A stretch of 64,000 bases of DNA, taken from Abelmoschus esculentus. Taxonomy: Eukaryota; Streptophyta; Magnoliopsida; Malvales; Malvaceae. The DNA lies in contig JAUCBN010000017.1 in NCBI GenBank assembly GCA_035048815.1, positions 5,638,936 to 5,702,935 of the forward strand. The letters are read 5' to 3'. Position numbers and translations under genes: made by a program. This document shows positions 60,101 to 64,000 of the stretch, in pieces. A model generated the notes under the pieces. It was not told the DNA's origin and did no database searches. It worked only from the letters and a program-made list of their open reading frames with translations. The number at the start of each line of letters is the position of its first letter. Position 1 is the stretch's first letter.

Positions 60101-63100
60101 AATTAACTATTTGAACTCATAAAATTTGATTTAATAACTTTTGGTAGTCGTTTTGTTGCGATTAAAATGTGCATATCTAAATGACCTTTATTGAGAATCA
60201 ATTTGAATTTTAACCAAGTAAAAAGCTGAAAATTTGAGATTAATCTGTATAATTATGTTCCAAAGCCCATAATTAACAATTTCAACTCATAAAATTTGAT
60301 TTAATAACTTTTTGTTGTCGTTTTGTTGCGATTAAAATGTGCATGTCTAAATGATCTTTATCGAGAATGAATTTGAATTATAACCGAGTAAAAAGCTGAA
60401 GATTTGAGATTAATCTATATAATTATGTTCAAAAGCCCATAGTTAACAATTTGAACTCATAAAATTTGATTTAATAACTTTTTGTTGTCATTTTGTAGCG
60501 ATTAAAATGTGCCTATCTAAATGATCTTTATTGTGAATCAGTTCAAATTTTAATCGAGTAAAAAGCTGAAAATTTGAGATTAATCTATATAATTATGTTC
60601 AAAAGCCCATAATTAACAATTTGAACTCATAAAATTTGATTTAATAACTTTTTGTTGTCCTTTTGTTGCAATTAAAACGTGCCTGTCTAAATAACCTTTA
60701 GTGTGAATCATTTCGAATTTTAACCGAGTAAAAAGCTTAAAATTTGAGATTAATCTGTATAATTATGTTCAAAAGCTCATAATTAACAATTTGATCTCAT
60801 AAAATTTGATTTAATAACTTTTTGTTGCGATAAAAACGTGCATGTCTAAATGACCTTTATTGTGAACCATTTCGAATTTTAACCGAGTGAAAAGCTAAAA
60901 ATTTGAGATTAATCTGTATAATTATGTTCAAAAGCCCATAATTAACAATTTGAACTCCTAAAATTTGATTTAATAACTTTTTGTTGTCGTTTTGTAGCGA
61001 TTATAATGTGTCTGTCTAAATGATCTTTATTGTGAATCAGTTCAAATTTTAACAGACTAAAAAGCTTAAAATTTGAGATTAATCTATATAATTATGTTCA
61101 AAAGCCCATAATTAACAATTTGAACTCATAAAATTTGATTTAATAACTTTTTGTTGTCGTTTTGTTGCGATTAAAATGTGCCTGTCTAAATGATCTTTAT
61201 TGTGAACTAGTTCAAATTTTTACGAAGTAAAAAGCTGAAAATTTGAGATTAATCTGTATAATTATGTTCAAAAGCCCATAATTAACAATTTGAACCCATT
61301 AAATTTGATTTAACAACTTTTGGTTGTCGTTTTGTTGCGATTAAAACGTGCATGTCTAAATGACCTTTATTGAGAATCAGTTCGAATTTTAACCGAGTAA
61401 AAAGCATTTTAGATTAATCTGTATAATTATGTTCAAAAGCCCATAATTAACAATTTGCACTCATAAAATTTGATTTAATAACTTTTGGTTGTCGTTTTGT
61501 TGCGATTAAAATATGCATGTCTAAATGACCTTTATTGAGAATCATTTTGAATTTTAACCGAGTAAAAAGCTAAAAATTTTAGATTAATCTGTGTAATTAT
61601 GTTCAAAAGCCCATAATTAACAATTTGAACTCATAAAATTTGATTTAATAACTTTTTGTTTTCGTTTTGTAGCTATTAAAACTTGCCTCTCTAAATGATC
61701 TTTATTGTGAATCAGTTCAAATTTTAACTGAGTAAAAAGCTGAAAATTTGAAATTAATCTGTATAACTATGTTCAAAAGCCCATAATTAACAATTTAACT
61801 CATATAATTTGATTTAATAACTTTTTTTTGTCGTTTTCTAGCGATTAAAATGTGCATGTCTAAATAATCTTTACTATGAATCAGTTCAGATTTTAACATA
61901 GTAAAAGGCTGAAAATTTGAGATTAATCTGTATAATTAGGTTCAAAAGCTTATTATTAACAATTTGAAGCCATTAAATTTGATTTAATAACTTTTAGTTG
62001 TCGTTTTGTTGCGTTTAAAACGTGCATGTCTAAAAGACCTTTATTGACAATCAGTTCGAATTTTAACCGAGAGAAAAGCTAAAAATTTTAGATTAATCTG
62101 TATAATTATGTTCAGAAGCCCATAATTAACAATTTGAACTCATAAAATTTGATTTAATAACTTTTTGTTGTCTTTTTGTTGCGGTTAAAATGTTCATGTC
62201 TAAATGACCTTTATTTAGAATCAATTCGAATTTTAACCGAGTAAAAAGCTAAAAATTTGAGATTAATCTGTATAATTATGTTCAAAAGCCCATAATTAAC
62301 AATTTGAACTCATAAAATTTGATTTAATAACTTTTTGTTGTCGTTTTGTAGCGATTATAATGTGTCTGTCTAAATAATCTTTATTGTGAATCAGTTCAAA
62401 TTTTAACAGAGTAAAAAGCTTAAAATTTGAGATTAATCTGTATAATTATATTCAAAAGCCCATAATTAACAATTTGAACTCATAAAATTTGATTTAATAA
62501 CTTTTTGTTGTTGTTTTGTTGCGATTAAAACGTGCCTATCTAAATGATCTTTATTGTGAACCAGTTCAAATTTTAACCAAGTAAAAAGCAGAAAATCTGA
62601 GATTAATCTGTATAATTATTTTCAAAAGCCCATAATTAACAATTTGAACCAATTAAATTTGATTTAACAACTTTTGGTTGTCGTTTTGTTACGATTAAAA
62701 CGTGCATGTCTAAATGACCTATATTGAGAATCTGTTCGAATTTTAACCGAGTAAAAAGCTAAAAATTTTAGACTAATCTATATAATTATGTTCAAAAGCC
62801 CATAATTAACAATTTGAACTCATAAAATTTGATTTAATAACTTTTGGTTGTCGTTTTGTTGCGATTAAAATATGCATGTCTAAATGACCTTTATTGAGAA
62901 TCAATTCGAATTTTAACCGAGTAAAAAGCTGAAAATTTCAAATTAATTTGTATAATTATGTTCAAAAGCCCATAATTAACAATTTGAACTCATTAAATTT
63001 GATTTAATAATTTTTTGTTGTCGTTTTGTAGCGATTAAAATGTGCCTGTCTAAATAATCTTTACTATGAATCAGTTCAGATTTTAACATAGTAAAAAGCT

Positions 63101-64000
63101 GAAAATTTGGGATTAATCTATATAATTAGGTTCAAAAGCCAATTAGTAACAATTTGAACCCATTAAATTTGATTTAATAACTTTTAGTTGTCGTTTTGTT
63201 GCGATTAAAATGTGCATGTCTAAAATACCTTTATTGACAATCAGTTCGAATTTTAACCGAGAGAAAAGCTAAAAACTTTAGATTAATCTGTATAATTATG
63301 TTCAGAAGCCCATAATTAATAATTTGAACTCATAAAATTTGATCTAATAACTTTTTGTTGTCGTTTTGTTGCGATTAAAATGTGCATGTCTAAATGACCT
63401 TTATTTAGAATCAATTCGAATTTTAACCGAGTAAAAAGCTTAAAATTTGAGATTAATCTGTATAATTATGTTTAAAAGCTCATAATTAACAATTTGAACT
63501 CATAAAATTTGATTTAATAACTTTTTGTTGTTGTTTTGTTGCGATTGAAACGTGCTTGTCTAAATTATCTTTATTGTGAACCAGTTCAAATTTTAACCAA
63601 GTAAAAAGCTAAAAATTTGAGATTAATCTGTATAATTATGTTCAAAATCCCATAATTAACAATTTGAACCCATTAAATTTGATTTAACAACTTTTGGTTG
63701 TCGTTTTGTTACGATTAAAACGTGCATGTCTAAATGACCTTTATTGAGAATCAGTTCGAATTTTAACCGAGTAAAAAGCTAAAAATTTGAGATTAATCTA
63801 TATAATTATGTTCAAAAGCCCATAATTAACAATTTGAACTCATAAAATTTGATTTAATAACTTTTAGTTGTCGTATTGTTGCGATTAAAATGTGTCTGTC
63901 TAAATGATCTTTATTATGAATCAGTTCAAATTTTAACTGAGTAAAATGCTGAAAATTTGAGATTAATCTGTAGAATTATGTTCAAAAGCCCATTATTAAC
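60100..64000 (+). repeat. Right-edge diverged monomers, weak 6-8-mer periodicity
   Basis: About 23 units, each with many private changes. Common variants are AACTTTTTGTTGTCGTTTTGTAGCG, AATGTGCCTG/TGTCTG, GATCTTTATTGTGAATCAGTTC and AACATAGTAAAAGG. Related pairs are far apart: GTAGCGATTATAATGTGTCTG at about 60,990 and 62,345; TTTAACAACTTTTGG with AACCCATT or AACCAATT at about 61,290, 62,650 and 63,665; ATTAGGTTCAAAAGC at about 61,937 and 63,126. The decayed periodicity suggests an ancient HOR. One unit (61,401-61,410, AAAGCATTTT) has lost about 5 bp. No unique sequence is reached by 64,000. Confidence 0.85.

Larger units (their letters stand above)
1..64000 (+). repeat. 170-bp satellite DNA array, all monomers head to tail
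   Basis: The whole window is a tandem array. With TATGTTCAAAAGCCC taken as monomer start, starts fall at 1, 171, 341, 511, 681 and so on, a period of 170 bp with rare units of 168, 171 or shorter. A hand-read consensus has 47 G+C in 170 bases. It contains in order AATTTGAACTCAT (25-37), GATTTAATAACTTTTGG (45-61), GTTGCGATTAAAACGTGCATG (about 72-92), GACCTTTATTGAGAATCAG (100-118), TTCGAATTTTAACCGAG (119-135) and AAAATTTGAGATTAATCTG (146-164). No reverse-complement monomer and no foreign sequence was seen. The period is not a multiple of three and the consensus has many TAA/TGA codons, so it cannot encode a long protein. Nucleosome-sized period and HOR structure are typical of centromeric satellites; centromere identity itself is inference. 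Confidence 0.98.

Noticed and set aside
1..64000. Protein-coding genes in the open frames between stops
   Set aside because: The 170-bp period shifts the frame in each monomer and the consensus carries TAA/TGA codons in quick succession. Any open stretch is a by-product of the repeat, with no family motif.
1..64000. CRISPR array
   Set aside because: Repeats are 170 bp, directly adjoining and similar along their full length, with no unique spacers and no cas genes.
1..64000. tRNA, rRNA or other RNA genes
   Set aside because: No cloverleaf, A/B box pair or rRNA-like G+C-rich stretch. Every segment is explained by the satellite monomer.
1..64000. Bacterial or viral origin of the sequence (iterons, AT-rich origin)
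   Set aside because: Iterons are short and few. A 64-kb array of 170-bp units with HOR structure is a eukaryotic satellite pattern.
1..64000. Half-monomer (about 85 bp) internal duplication
   Set aside because: Comparing consensus positions 1-85 with 86-170 I saw only short AATTTGA repeats and no convincing half-unit similarity.
1..64000. Naming the host as a legume from resemblance to soybean centromere repeats
   Set aside because: The CCG-GT-AAAAG...ATTTGA likeness is from memory, short and in AT-rich DNA. It supports at most a weak plant preference.

Overview
The whole 64 kb window is one head-to-tail tandem array of a 170-bp, AT-rich satellite (about 28% G+C from a hand-read consensus; roughly 376 monomers). 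All monomers lie in the same orientation. I see no protein gene, RNA gene, transposon insertion, telomeric repeat, microsatellite block or unrelated sequence. An uninterrupted array of nucleosome-sized units, a layered higher-order structure and C-to-T/G-to-A decay at every CpG together point to the centromere or pericentromere of a eukaryote that methylates CpG. The species cannot be fixed. A vague resemblance to plant centromeric satellites (a CCG-GT-AAAAG...ATTTGA pattern, from memory) makes a plant my weak preference.

The array is a mosaic of two textures. (1) Homogenised higher-order-repeat (HOR) tracts are built from four monomer classes: A (AACTTT / CACTTCG), B (AAAGGGGCTTTATAGCG, 171 bp), C (CAGTTTGAA ... 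TTTTAG) and D (GATCTCA ... ACGGGCATG ... AATAACC). Their basic unit is A-B-C-D, 681 bp. These tracts lie at about 5.46-6.66, 7.3-21.1, 26.2-27.5, 30.1-33.77, 36.66-37.8, 40.7-42.7 and 54.5-56.5 kb. B-to-B distances in the main tract are 681, 681, 1191, 1021, 1021, 1193, 1361, 1871, 1191, 341, 681, 1191, 681 and about 1021 bp, which correspond to 4-, 7-, 6-, 8-, 11- and 2-mer variants. (2) Diverged monomer tracts, in which neighbouring monomers differ from each other, lie between them and at both ends.

The diverged tracts are themselves copied over long distances. 681-5,460 recurs at 49,552-54,500 (offset 48,871). 21,121-26,163 recurs at 45,501-50,713 (offsets 24,380, 24,550 and 24,890, separated by whole-monomer indels). 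A 3.2-kb block recurs in tandem at a spacing of 3,909 bp (23,644 and 27,553). A 4,031-bp tandem duplication covers 33.2-41.2 kb, with a third copy of its diverged part at 43.3-46.3 kb. A 2,029-bp spacing separates the duplicates at 56.5 and 58.5 kb. Rare private marks allow exact pairing of copies: a 48-bp internal deletion, a 20-bp internal duplication and an 11-bp slippage deletion. The last 4 kb (60.1-64 kb) is the most diverged and has only weak periodicity of 6-8 monomers, so the array may be ageing toward a flank on that side.

The most interesting local signal is a CENP-B-box-like site at monomer positions 73-89. Every intact class D monomer matches the published core (NTTCGNNNNANNCGGGN) at 8 of its 9 fixed bases. 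One monomer (12,829-12,845) matches all 9. Class B monomers have lost the site, so the HOR alternates site-bearing and site-lacking units. Each monomer also carries a 10-bp inverted-repeat pair about 82 bp apart.
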